Source: Pseudomonadota bacterium
Lineage (GTDB): Bacteria; Pseudomonadota; Gammaproteobacteria; Steroidobacterales; Steroidobacteraceae
Length of the DNA stretch: 6,684 nt
Reading direction: 5' to 3'
Assembly: GCA_021779875.1 (NCBI GenBank)
Contig: JAJXZV010000188.1
Coordinates: forward strand, 1 to 6,684
Each line of letters opens with the position of its first letter. Positions within the stretch are counted from its first letter, which is position 1. Below are positions 1 through 5,881 of this stretch, piece after piece. Below the pieces are notes generated by a model. That model had not been told where the DNA came from, ran no database searches, and was given only the letters and a program-made list of their open reading frames with translations. A program made the position numbers and the translations under genes.

Positions 1-635
1 CGAACATCGTGACCATCTACGACGTGGGCGAGGAGCAGGGGCTCGCGTACATCGCGATGGAGTACCTGAAGGGCCGCCACCTGAGCGACCACACGACGCC
101 GAACAGCCTGCTCGAGCCGCGCAAGGTGCTCGAGCTCATGGCCCGCACGGCCGACGCGCTCGGCTTCGCGCACAAGCAGCAGGTGGTCCACCGCGACATC
201 AAGCCCGCGAACCTCATGTACGATCCGGCCGCCGACGTGCTCAAGATCACCGATTTCGGGATCGCGCGCCTGGCCGGCGCCGGCAGCACGCGCACCGGCA
301 TCGTGCTCGGCACGCCCTCGTTCATGTCGCCCGAACAGCTCGAGGGCCGAACTGTGACCGGGCACTCGGACTTGTTTTCCCTGGGTGTTAGCCTGTTCCA
401 ACTCCTGACCGGTCAACTACCCTTCACCGCCGAATCGATGACCGGACTCATGCAGCAGATCGCCGAGGCACCCCATCCGCCGCTGCGCGCCTTCGGTCCC
501 GGCCTGCCCGGCTGCGTCGAGGGCGTCATCGACCGCGCGCTCGCCAAGAGGCCGGAGGACCGCTTCGACTCCGGCGCGCAGATGGCCGCCGCGATCGAGG
601 ACTGCCGCGCCCGCTTCCCGAGCGGCCAGCCATGA
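1..635 (+). CDS. Hanks-type Ser/Thr protein kinase, C-terminal part (5' end outside window)
   Basis: Catalytic part of a eukaryotic-like protein kinase that transfers the ATP gamma-phosphate to Ser/Thr of target proteins. The frame is open from base 3, where the codons read N-I-V-T-I-Y-D-V-G, the usual 'NIVTIYDVG' segment after the C-helix. The true start, glycine-rich loop and ATP-binding lysine therefore lie upstream, and the GTG at 9 is not a start. Counting from codon 9, the catalytic loop HRDIKPAN is at 61-68 (Asp63, Lys65, Asn68), DFG at 82-84, an activation loop with Ser93, Thr94, Thr96 and Thr102, the SPE triad (APE equivalent) at 107-109, the F-helix Asp121 and the RPEDRF motif near 182. 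All key visible residues are present, so it should be active. The protein ends just after the kinase fold, with no membrane segment or PASTA domain on this side; any sensor or membrane domain would be N-terminal. It overlaps the phosphatase gene by 4 nt, suggesting co-regulated opposing enzymes. Its substrate is unknown. Confidence 0.93.
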   Translation, partial: NIVTIYDVGEEQGLAYIAMEYLKGRHLSDHTTPNSLLEPRKVLELMARTADALGFAHKQQVVHRDIKPANLMYDPAADVLKITDFGIARLAGAGSTRTGIVLGTPSFMSPEQLEGRTVTGHSDLFSLGVSLFQLLTGQLPFTAESMTGLMQQIAEAPHPPLRAFGPGLPGCVEGVIDRALAKRPEDRFDSGAQMAAAIEDCRARFPSGQP

Positions 636-1456
636 ACCTGCGCGGCAAGATCCAGAGCGTCGCGCTCACCGACACCGGCAAGGTGCGCGAACACAACGAG
701 GACATGATCGGCACCGAGGCGGACATCGGCCTGTTCGTGCTGGCCGACGGCATGGGCGGCTACAACGCCGGCGAGGTCGCGAGCGGCATCGCCGTCAAGA
801 CCATCATCAACCTGGTGCGCGACGCCGTCATGCGGGAGGACCTGTCCGCGCGGGATCCGGAAACCGGGCTGAGCCGGCCGAGCATCATCTTGCGTGACGC
901 GATTCACAGGGCCAATAAAATCATCTACCACACCTCGAAGACCCAGCCGCAATGTGAGGGCATGGGTACGACGGTGGTGGCCTGCCTGTTCCACGACAAC
1001 AAGCTGTCGATCGCGCACGTCGGCGACTCGCGGCTGTACCGGCTGCGCGACAACCGCTTCGAGCAGCTCACCCTCGATCACTCGCTGCTGCAGGAGCTGG
1101 TCGACCGCGGGTTCTACTCACAGCAGGAGGCGCAGCGCGCCGCCAACAAGAACTACGTGACCCGCGCGCTCGGTGTGGAGCAGTCCGTCGAGGTCGAGAT
1201 CAACGAACAGCCGGTCCAGCGCAGCGATTACTACGTGCTCTGCTCCGACGGCCTTTCCGACATGATCGAGGACGAGGATATTCATTTAACAATCAATACG
1301 TTTAGTGCTAATCTTGATATGGTAGCTAAACAATTGATTCAGCTCTCGAACGACAATGGCGGGCGGGACAACGTGTCGGTCATCATGGCCCACGTCGCAG
1401 AGCCATTCCCGGCCCATCAGCGTATATTTGACAAAATACTGGGATGGTTCGGCTGA
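632..1456 (+). CDS. PP2C-family (PPM) Ser/Thr protein phosphatase
   Basis: A 274-residue metal-dependent phosphatase that removes phosphate from Ser/Thr, very probably reversing the upstream kinase. The PPM motifs occur in order: R-x-x-N-E-D at 19-24, DGMGG at 39-43, GMGTT at 110-114, VGDSR at 130-134, CSDGLSD at 204-210 and GGRDNVS at 243-249. Asp39, Asp206 and Asp246 are the expected Mn/Mg ligands. The size matches the compact bacterial Stp/PrpC type. The ATG lies in an ATGA overlap with the kinase stop and has only a weak Shine-Dalgarno sequence, so translation is probably coupled. The C-terminal tail (261-274) after the fold is short, aromatic and mildly amphipathic. Codons 217-236 switch to A/T third bases, unlike the rest of the gene. 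The family call is secure; the physiological substrate is inferred from context only. Confidence 0.95.
   Translation: MNLRGKIQSVALTDTGKVREHNEDMIGTEADIGLFVLADGMGGYNAGEVASGIAVKTIINLVRDAVMREDLSARDPETGLSRPSIILRDAIHRANKIIYHTSKTQPQCEGMGTTVVACLFHDNKLSIAHVGDSRLYRLRDNRFEQLTLDHSLLQELVDRGFYSQQEAQRAANKNYVTRALGVEQSVEVEINEQPVQRSDYYVLCSDGLSDMIEDEDIHLTINTFSANLDMVAKQLIQLSNDNGGRDNVSVIMAHVAEPFPAHQRIFDKILGWFG
1278..1342 (+). other. AT-biased codon patch inside the phosphatase gene
   Basis: Phosphatase codons 217-236 end in A or T in 16 of 20 cases (including tta, aca, gta, aaa, caa and gct), while flanking codons nearly all end in G or C. The protein sequence here is ordinary for the family, so the frame is intact and real. 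It could be a recombined low-GC segment, a slow-translating cluster, or a local low-structure or regulatory RNA or DNA element. No convincing promoter hexamers were found in it. Confidence 0.6.
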
Positions 1457-1474
1457 GTTGGCCGCTCACGATAT

Positions 1475-1478
1475 GGAG
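1475..1478 (+). promoter_or_regulatory. Ribosome binding site of the FHA gene
   Basis: GGAG lies 5 nt before the ATG at 1484 in a 27-nt spacer after the phosphatase stop. It supports that ATG as the start and shows that this gene, unlike the phosphatase, has its own good ribosome entry site. Confidence 0.65.
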
Positions 1479-1483
1479 TCAGC

Positions 1484-2212
1484 ATGGCACGCCTGATGCT
1501 TAGCCTGGACGGTCAGGTCCTCGCGGAATACAACATGAACAAGGAGCGCTACACCATCGGGCGCCTCCCGGACAATGACATCCGCATCGACAATCCGGCG
1601 GTGAGCGGCCACCACTCCCTCATCATCAACATCCTGAACGACTCGTTCCTGGAAGACCTGAACAGCACCAACGGCACCTACGTCAACGGCAAGCTGATCA
1701 AGAAGCACGCCATGCAGCACGGCGACGTGATCACCGTGGGTCACCACCAGCTGCGTTTCGTCGACGGCCAGGAAGGCGACGCCACCCAGGACGAGTTCGA
1801 GAAGACCATGGTCATCACCCCGAGCTCCCAGGGTGAGGATCGCATCCGCCGCGTCGGCGCGGCGGTCGACCAGGCAGCCAAGGCGGTGGCCGAGGCCAAG
1901 CGCCCGGCGGGCGGCGCGGTGCCGGAGAGCGCCACCGCACTGCCCAAGGCGAGGCTGCAGGTGCTGAGCGGCGCGTTCGCGGGCCGGGAGCTCGAGCTCA
2001 CCAAGGCGCTGACCACCCTCGGCCGTCCCGGCGTGCAGGTCGCGGCGATCACGCGCCGCGCGGAGGGCTTCTTCATCGTGCACGTGGACAGCGGCAAGGA
2101 GAACGATTTCCCGCAGGTCAACGGCGTGCCGATCGGCCCGCAGGCGCGCCGCTTGAACGACAACGACGTCGTGCAGCTCGCCGGCGTGAAGATGGGCTTC
2201 TTCGAGAGCTGA
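1484..2212 (+). CDS. FHA-domain protein with a degenerate second FHA-like domain
   Basis: A 242-residue soluble protein, likely a phosphothreonine reader or a regulated adaptor in the kinase/phosphatase pathway. Residues about 20-93 form a canonical FHA domain: Gly26-Arg27, the S-x-x-H motif (Ser41, His44), S-T-N-G with Asn63, and VNG at 67-69. These are the residues that contact phosphothreonine in the family. A linker follows with the motif EKTMVI (Thr108), then an Ala-rich stretch at about 124-157. Residues about 157-242 look like a second FHA fold (GR at 180-181, VNG at 212-214, a final G-x-x-x-x-F strand), but the S-x-x-H position reads T-R-R-A (190-193), so it probably does not bind phosphopeptide in the usual way. 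No signal peptide or membrane segment is seen. It sits 27 nt after the phosphatase, so it is probably in the same operon. FHA proteins next to such kinase/phosphatase pairs are known in type VI secretion control, but no secretion gene is visible here. Its partner is unknown. Confidence 0.92.
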   Translation: MARLMLSLDGQVLAEYNMNKERYTIGRLPDNDIRIDNPAVSGHHSLIINILNDSFLEDLNSTNGTYVNGKLIKKHAMQHGDVITVGHHQLRFVDGQEGDATQDEFEKTMVITPSSQGEDRIRRVGAAVDQAAKAVAEAKRPAGGAVPESATALPKARLQVLSGAFAGRELELTKALTTLGRPGVQVAAITRRAEGFFIVHVDSGKENDFPQVNGVPIGPQARRLNDNDVVQLAGVKMGFFES

Positions 2213-2216
2213 CCGG

Positions 2217-3299
2217 CTACTCGGGCGTCGCCGCCACCCGCTGGCTGATCCCGCACAGCAGCTCGTACGGGATGGTCTGCGCCCAGACCGCGACCTCCTC
2301 GACCGGCAGCCCCCGCCCCCAGAGCACCACCGGATCGCCGGGCGCCGGCGCCCGCGCGAGGCGCGTGACGTCTATCCCGATCATGTCCATCGAGACGCGG
2401 CCCGCGAGCGGCGCGCGTTCGCCGTTCACGAGCACCGGCGCGCCCGACGGCAGGCTGCGCGGATAGCCGTCGCCATAGCCCACCGCCGCGATGGCGAGAA
2501 GCGTCGGCCGCGGCGCGATCCAGTCGCCGCCGTAACCCACCCGCTCCCCCGCCTCGACCGACTTGAGGGCGATCACCCGCGACCGCAGCGTCATCGCCGG
2601 CATCAGTCCGTAGTCGGCGCCCACGGCGCCCGCGAACGGCGCGGCCCCGTAGAGCAGCAGGCCGGGACGCACCCAGTCGGCCTGGGCGTCGGGGAAACCG
2701 AGGAGTCCGGCGGAATTCGCGATGCTCCGCTCGCCGGGCAGGCCGCGGGTGGCGGTCCCGAAGCGCGCGAGCTGCTCGGCGGTGGCGGGCAGTTCGCGTG
2801 CATCGGCGCTCGACAGGTGCGTGAAGAGGTTCACCGGCGCCGCCACGCAGGACAGCGCGCCGAGCGCGGCGGCGGCGGCCGGAAAGTCCGCGGCCTTGAA
2901 GCCCAGGCGGTTCATGCCGGTGTCGAGCTTCAACCAGACCCGAAAGCGCGCGGCCTGGCCGCACGCGGCCGCCAGCAGCTCGATCTGCTCGCGGGTGTGC
3001 ACCACGAGCTCGAAATCCGCGGCCGCCGCGGCCTCGAGCTGCTCCCGGTCGAACACGCCCTCCAGCAGGACGATGCGCGTGGCGATGCCCGCACGGCGCA
3101 GCACCAGCCCCTCGTCGACCCGCGCCACCGCGAAGGCGTCGGCCGAGCCGAGCGCCTGCGCCGCCGCCGTGAGCCCGTGCCCGTAGCCGTTCGCCTTGAT
3201 CACCGCCATCACGCGCGAGCGCGGCGCGAAGCGCCGCACGGCCTCGAGGTTGTGTCGAAGCGCGGAGGTGTCGATGACCGCGCTCACCAGCGGGGTCAC
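2217..3299 (-). CDS. alr: Alanine racemase
   Basis: PLP-dependent enzyme that interconverts L- and D-alanine in the cytoplasm, supplying D-Ala for peptidoglycan. The protein has 360 residues, close to the usual length. An N-terminal TIM barrel carries Lys35 in A-V-I-K-A-N-G-Y-G-H-G (the PLP Schiff-base lysine), Lys124 in K-L-D-T-G-M (the position that is carbamylated in well-studied homologues), Arg131, and RPG-x-x-LYG at 211-218 (Arg211 near the PLP ring nitrogen). The C-terminal beta domain carries the catalytic Tyr275 in V-G-Y-G-D-G-Y-P-R and the SMDM motif at 303-306. The start is GTG at 3299, inside a GTGA overlap with the dnaB stop; GAGGG at 3313-3309 lies 9 nt upstream and supports it. 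A second GTG four codons later is possible. It is last in the rpsF operon, and dnaB-alr adjacency is common in gammaproteobacteria. Its stop is 4 bp from the stop of the convergent FHA gene. Confidence 0.97.
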   Translation of the reverse strand: MTPLVSAVIDTSALRHNLEAVRRFAPRSRVMAVIKANGYGHGLTAAAQALGSADAFAVARVDEGLVLRRAGIATRIVLLEGVFDREQLEAAAAADFELVVHTREQIELLAAACGQAARFRVWLKLDTGMNRLGFKAADFPAAAAALGALSCVAAPVNLFTHLSSADARELPATAEQLARFGTATRGLPGERSIANSAGLLGFPDAQADWVRPGLLLYGAAPFAGAVGADYGLMPAMTLRSRVIALKSVEAGERVGYGGDWIAPRPTLLAIAAVGYGDGYPRSLPSGAPVLVNGERAPLAGRVSMDMIGIDVTRLARAPAPGDPVVLWGRGLPVEEVAVWAQTIPYELLCGISQRVAATPE

Positions 3300-4693
3300 C
3301 GAAATACGCCCTCGGCGTAGGACTCCGGCGCGAAGTTCTCGAACTTGGTGTACTGGCCGAGGAAGGTGAGCTGCACCTCGCCGGTCGGGCCGTTGCGCTG
3401 CTTGGCGATGATGATGTCGGCGATGCCCTTGCGGGTGGTGTTCTGGTCGTACACCTCCTCGCGGTAGATGAGCAGGATCACGTCCGCGTCCTGCTCGATG
3501 GCGCCGCTCTCGCGAAGGTCCGACATCACCGGCTTCTTCTCCTGGCGCTGCTCCACGCCGCGGTTCAGCTGCGAGAGCGCGATCACCGGCACCTTCAGCT
3601 CCTTGGCGAGGGCCTTGAGCGAGCGCGAGATCTCCGAGATCTCGGTGGCGCGGTTCTCCTTGGTGCCCGCGACCTGCATGAGCTGCAGGTAGTCGACCAC
3701 GATCAGGTCGAGGCCGCGCTCGCGCTTCAGGCGGCGCGCGCGCGCGCGGATCTCGGTGGGGGTGAGCGCCGGGGTCTCGTCCACGAACAGCTTGGCCTGC
3801 CCGAGCTGGGTCATCGCCGAGTCGATGCGCGGCCAGTCCTCCTCCTGCAGGCGCCCCGAGCGCAGGTGCCCCTGGTTGATCCGCCCGAGCGAGGAGATCA
3901 TGCGCAGAGTGAGCGATTCGGCCGACATCTCCATGCTGAAGATCGCCGCCGACTTGCCCGACCCGAGCGCCGCATTCTCGGCGATGTTGACCGCGAGCGT
4001 GGTCTTGCCCATCGAGGGGCGGCCGGCCACGATGATCAGATCCCCCGGCTGCAGCCCCGAGGTCATCTCGTCGAGCTTGCCGAAGCCCGTGGAGATGCCG
4101 GTCATCTTGCCCTCGGAGTTGTACAGCTCGTCGATGCGGTTGACGACCTCGGGCAGGATGGTCTTGATGGGCCGGAAGCCCACCCGGCCGCGCGAGCCGC
4201 GCTCGGCGATCTCGAACACCGCGCGCTCGGCCTCGTCGACGATCTCGCGCGCCTCGCGGCCCTCCGGCTCGAGCGCGCTGCTCGCGATCCCGTTGCCGGC
4301 GGTGATCAGCTGGCGCAGCACCGAGCGTTCGCGCACGATGTCGGCATAGGCGCGGATGTTCGAGGCGGTGGGCGTGTCGCGCGCGAGCCCGCCGAGGTAG
4401 GCGAGCCCGCCGATCTCCTCGAGCAGGGCCTGCGCCTCCAGGTGCCCGGCCAGGGTGACCGCGTCGCAGGGCTGATTGCGCTCGATGAGCGCCGCCGCGG
4501 CGGCGAATATCAGCCGGTGGTCGTGGCGGTAGAAGTCCTCGCTCGACACGCGGTCGGCGATCTGGTCCCAGGCGGCCGGATCGAGCATGAGCCCGCCGAG
4601 CACCGACTGCTCGGCCTCGACCGAATGCGGGGGCAGGCGCAGCCCGCGCTCCAGATCCGGATTCCCCGTGTATTTGCCGATGCGCGTCGCCAT
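3296..4693 (-). CDS. dnaB: Replicative DNA helicase DnaB
   Basis: Hexameric 5'-3' helicase that unwinds DNA at the replication fork and recruits primase. Read from ATG 4693 it has 465 residues, normal for the family. The N-terminal helical domain (about 20-120, starting P-P-H-S-V-E-A-E-Q-S-V-L-G) is followed by a linker and a RecA-like ATPase domain from about 195. Walker A is G-R-P-S-M-G-K-T-T (224-232, Lys230), the catalytic Glu255 lies in S-M-E-M-S, Walker B is I-V-V-D-Y-L-Q (Asp334), and K-Q-R-N-G (431-435) contains the arginine finger Arg433. The domain is uninterrupted, so no intein is present, although dnaB is a frequent intein host. A TTG two codons upstream (4699) is in frame, but the only Shine-Dalgarno-like AGG (4704-4702) is 8 nt from the ATG and just 2 nt from the TTG, so ATG is preferred. 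That AGG lies in a strong hairpin. The stop overlaps the alr start (GTGA). Confidence 0.97.
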   Translation of the reverse strand: MATRIGKYTGNPDLERGLRLPPHSVEAEQSVLGGLMLDPAAWDQIADRVSSEDFYRHDHRLIFAAAAALIERNQPCDAVTLAGHLEAQALLEEIGGLAYLGGLARDTPTASNIRAYADIVRERSVLRQLITAGNGIASSALEPEGREAREIVDEAERAVFEIAERGSRGRVGFRPIKTILPEVVNRIDELYNSEGKMTGISTGFGKLDEMTSGLQPGDLIIVAGRPSMGKTTLAVNIAENAALGSGKSAAIFSMEMSAESLTLRMISSLGRINQGHLRSGRLQEEDWPRIDSAMTQLGQAKLFVDETPALTPTEIRARARRLKRERGLDLIVVDYLQLMQVAGTKENRATEISEISRSLKALAKELKVPVIALSQLNRGVEQRQEKKPVMSDLRESGAIEQDADVILLIYREEVYDQNTTRKGIADIIIAKQRNGPTGEVQLTFLGQYTKFENFAPESYAEGVFR

Positions 4694-4695
4694 GT

Positions 4696-4721
4696 GCAAA
4701 GCCTGCGGAACGCGGCTTTGC
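4696..4721 (-). promoter_or_regulatory. Hairpin over the dnaB ribosome binding site
   Basis: Arms 4696-4703 (gcaaagcc) and 4714-4721 (ggctttgc) are perfectly complementary. They continue inward as gcg 4705-4707 with cgc 4711-4713, giving 11 bp with one bulged base (4704) and a 3-nt loop. In the minus-strand mRNA it starts 6 nt after the rplI stop and ends 2 nt before the dnaB ATG, with the AGG Shine-Dalgarno inside its 3' arm. There is no U-tract, so it is not an intrinsic terminator. It may lower dnaB translation relative to L9 or be an RNA processing site. Confidence 0.6.
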
Positions 4722-4727
4722 CGGCCC

Positions 4728-5177
4728 CTACTCCTCGGGGACGATCGTGACCTCGAGCATCACGTCGACGTCGGTGTGCAGGTGCAGCTGCACCTGGTGC
4801 TCGCCGATGGAGCGGATCGGACCGGCCGGCATGCGCACCTCGGCGCGGCTCACCGGCTGCCCGGCCTGCACCGCCGCCTCGGCGATGTCCGCCGTGCCGA
4901 TGGAACCGAACAGCTTGCCCTCCGTGCCCGCCTTGGCCTTGAGCACCAGCTTGAAGTCCTTGAACTTGAGCGCGCGCGCCTCGGCGGCCGCGAGCTCCTC
5001 GTGGGCCTTCGCCTCGAGCACGGCGCGCTGCGCCTCGAACTTCGCGATGTTGGCCGCGGTCGCCATGGTGGCGCGCCCGGTGGGCACCAGGTAGTTGCGG
5101 GCGTAGCCCGACTTCACCTTCACGCGATCGCCGATCGAACCTAGGTTGGCGACCTTCTGCAACAGGATGATTTCCAT
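4728..5177 (-). CDS. rplI: 50S ribosomal protein L9
   Basis: Large-subunit protein that binds 23S rRNA near the base of the L1 stalk and helps maintain reading frame. At 149 residues it matches the Escherichia coli length. The N-terminal RNA-binding domain (1-50) begins M-E-I-I-L-L-Q-K-V and contains the family signature G-x-x-G-D-x-V-x-V-x-x-G-Y-A-R-N-Y-L-x-P at 13-32. A long charged, alanine-rich connecting helix (about 45-75) leads to the C-terminal domain (about 80-149), which includes K-L-F-G-S-I-G. The frame is open further upstream, but the ATG at 5177 gives the conserved N-terminus and has GAGAG (5189-5185) 7 nt before it. The gene starts 10 nt after rpsR, with no intervening gene. 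Confidence 0.97.
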   Translation of the reverse strand: MEIILLQKVANLGSIGDRVKVKSGYARNYLVPTGRATMATAANIAKFEAQRAVLEAKAHEELAAAEARALKFKDFKLVLKAKAGTEGKLFGSIGTADIAEAAVQAGQPVSRAEVRMPAGPIRSIGEHQVQLHLHTDVDVMLEVTIVPEE

Positions 5178-5187
5178 GGGTTCGCTC

Positions 5188-5412
5188 TCAATGCTGGTCG
5201 GTGTACGGCAGCAGCGCCAGGAAGCGCGCGCGGCGGATCGCCAGCTGCAGCTGCCGCTGGTAATGCGCACGCGTGCCGGTGATGCGGCTCGGTACGATCT
5301 TGCCGGTCTCGGTGATGTAGTTCTTCAGCGTCACCAGATCCTTGTAGTCGATCTGCTTGACGTCGTCCGCGGTGAACCGGCAGAACTTCTTGCGACGGAA
5401 AAAACGTGCCAT
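5188..5412 (-). CDS. rpsR: 30S ribosomal protein S18
   Basis: Small-subunit protein that binds 16S rRNA together with S6 on the platform of the 30S particle. It has 74 residues, the expected size. The conserved core runs from K-Q-I-D-Y-K-D through [18 protein letters not shown] to the basic [15 protein letters not shown] segment. The N-terminus [13 protein letters not shown] is typical. There is a single cysteine (Cys11), so no zinc-binding set. A strong ribosome binding site, GAGGA (5425-5421), sits 8 nt before the ATG. The 18-nt gap to rpsF leaves no room for priB, which lies between these genes in enteric bacteria. Confidence 0.97.
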   Translation of the reverse strand: MARFFRRKKFCRFTADDVKQIDYKDLVTLKNYITETGKIVPSRITGTRAHYQRQLQLAIRRARFLALLPYTDQH

Positions 5413-5430
5413 GTCGATGATCCTCGAAGG

Positions 5431-5826
5431 TTAGCGGGCGCCCATCGGAGCGTCGTCGTCGCCGTCGTCGTCGCCGAAATCCTCGTGACGGCGGGCGGAC
5501 GCCTCGTCCGGCGCGCGGGCCATCGGCGAGGGCTCGGTGACGGCCTCCTCCATCTTGACGACCAGGTTGCGCAGCACCGCGTCGCTGAAGCGGAACGACG
5601 CGGTCAGGTCGTCCAGCGTCTTCTGGTCGCACTCGATGTTCATCAGGATGTAGTGCGCCTTGTGCACCTTGGAGATCGGGAAGGTCAGCTGCCGCCGGCC
5701 CCAATCCTCGTAACGGTGCACCTGGCCGCCACCGGCACCGACCATGCCCTTGTAGCGCTCCACCATGGCGGGAACCTGTTCGCTCTGGTCCGGATGGACC
5801 AGGAGCACGATCTCGTAATGTCGCAT
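5431..5826 (-). CDS. rpsF: 30S ribosomal protein S6 with acidic C-terminal tail
   Basis: Small-subunit protein that pairs with S18 on the 30S platform. It has 131 residues: the ferredoxin-like S6 fold at about 1-95 (starting [12 protein letters not shown], with Y-E-D-W-G-R-R-Q-L and [10 protein letters not shown]) and a charged extension from about 97 to the end. The extension contains GDDDGDDD (118-125), encoded by a 12-bp tandem duplication, and ends in Gly-Ala-Arg. Many gammaproteobacterial S6 tails end in glutamates that are extended by RimK; this one does not. The GGGAG ribosome binding site (5836-5832) is 5 nt before the ATG. It is first in the rpsF-rpsR-rplI-dnaB-alr operon, behind a promoter and a structured leader that may bind the S6:S18 complex. 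Confidence 0.97.
   Translation of the reverse strand: MRHYEIVLLVHPDQSEQVPAMVERYKGMVGAGGGQVHRYEDWGRRQLTFPISKVHKAHYILMNIECDQKTLDDLTASFRFSDAVLRNLVVKMEEAVTEPSPMARAPDEASARRHEDFGDDDGDDDAPMGAR
5452..5475. repeat. Two perfect 12-bp tandem copies in the S6 tail
   Basis: The unit gtcgtcgtcgcc occurs twice head to tail. Read on the minus strand each copy encodes Gly-Asp-Asp-Asp. It lies in the disordered acidic tail, so gain or loss of a copy would keep the frame; a recent duplication or slippage is the simplest origin. Confidence 0.8.
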
Positions 5827-5847
5827 GTCGTCTCCCTGCGGATTCTA

Positions 5848-5871
5848 GCCTCCCGTTGCGAGCGGTGAGGC
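5848..5871 (-). promoter_or_regulatory. Second hairpin of the rpsF leader
   Basis: gcctc 5848-5852 pairs with gaggc 5867-5871. Inside, cc 5853-5854 pairs with gg 5864-5865 and g5855 with c5863, leaving one bulged base (5866, A in the mRNA) and a 7-nt loop. In the transcript it lies between the larger leader hairpin and the rpsF ribosome binding site. It is short and may be fortuitous in GC-rich DNA, but the single bulged A resembles the first hairpin. Confidence 0.4.
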
Positions 5872-5881
5872 AAGGAGTGGT

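Noticed and set aside
413..1081. A 222-codon minus-strand open frame opposite the kinase/phosphatase junction
   Set aside because: Both plus-strand genes are supported by conserved motifs; the antisense frame shows none and is explained by the GC bias.
1280..1342. Internal promoter for the FHA gene in the AT-rich patch
   Set aside because: TTGATA resembles a -35, but no acceptable -10 occurs at 16-18 bp; other pairings match too few positions.
1741..2964. A 407-codon open frame on the minus strand spanning parts of the FHA gene and alr
   Set aside because: It overlaps two well-supported genes in other frames, and its translation is an Arg/Gly/Ala-rich string with no motif, as expected for an antisense or shifted frame in high-GC DNA.
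3296..4693. Intein in dnaB
   Set aside because: dnaB is a common intein host, so the Walker A and neighbouring motifs were inspected. The protein is continuous, of normal length, with no insertion.
4694..4699. TTG at 4699 as the dnaB start
   Set aside because: It is only 2 nt from the AGG motif and lies inside the hairpin stem. The ATG at 4693 has workable spacing and is the stronger start codon.
3866..4750. A 294-codon open frame on the plus strand opposite dnaB
   Set aside because: dnaB is certain here from its Walker motifs. The opposite frame has repetitive His/Arg/Ala/Gly composition and no recognisable domain.
5842..5847. TAGAAT on the minus strand as a -10 promoter element for rpsF
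   Set aside because: It matches the -10 consensus well, but no -35 lies at 16-19 bp and transcription would begin within the ribosome binding site. The TTGACC/TATCCT pair upstream is better.
5146..5868. A 240-codon plus-strand open frame opposite rpsF and rpsR
   Set aside because: It is antisense to two certain ribosomal protein genes, and the translation has no family features.
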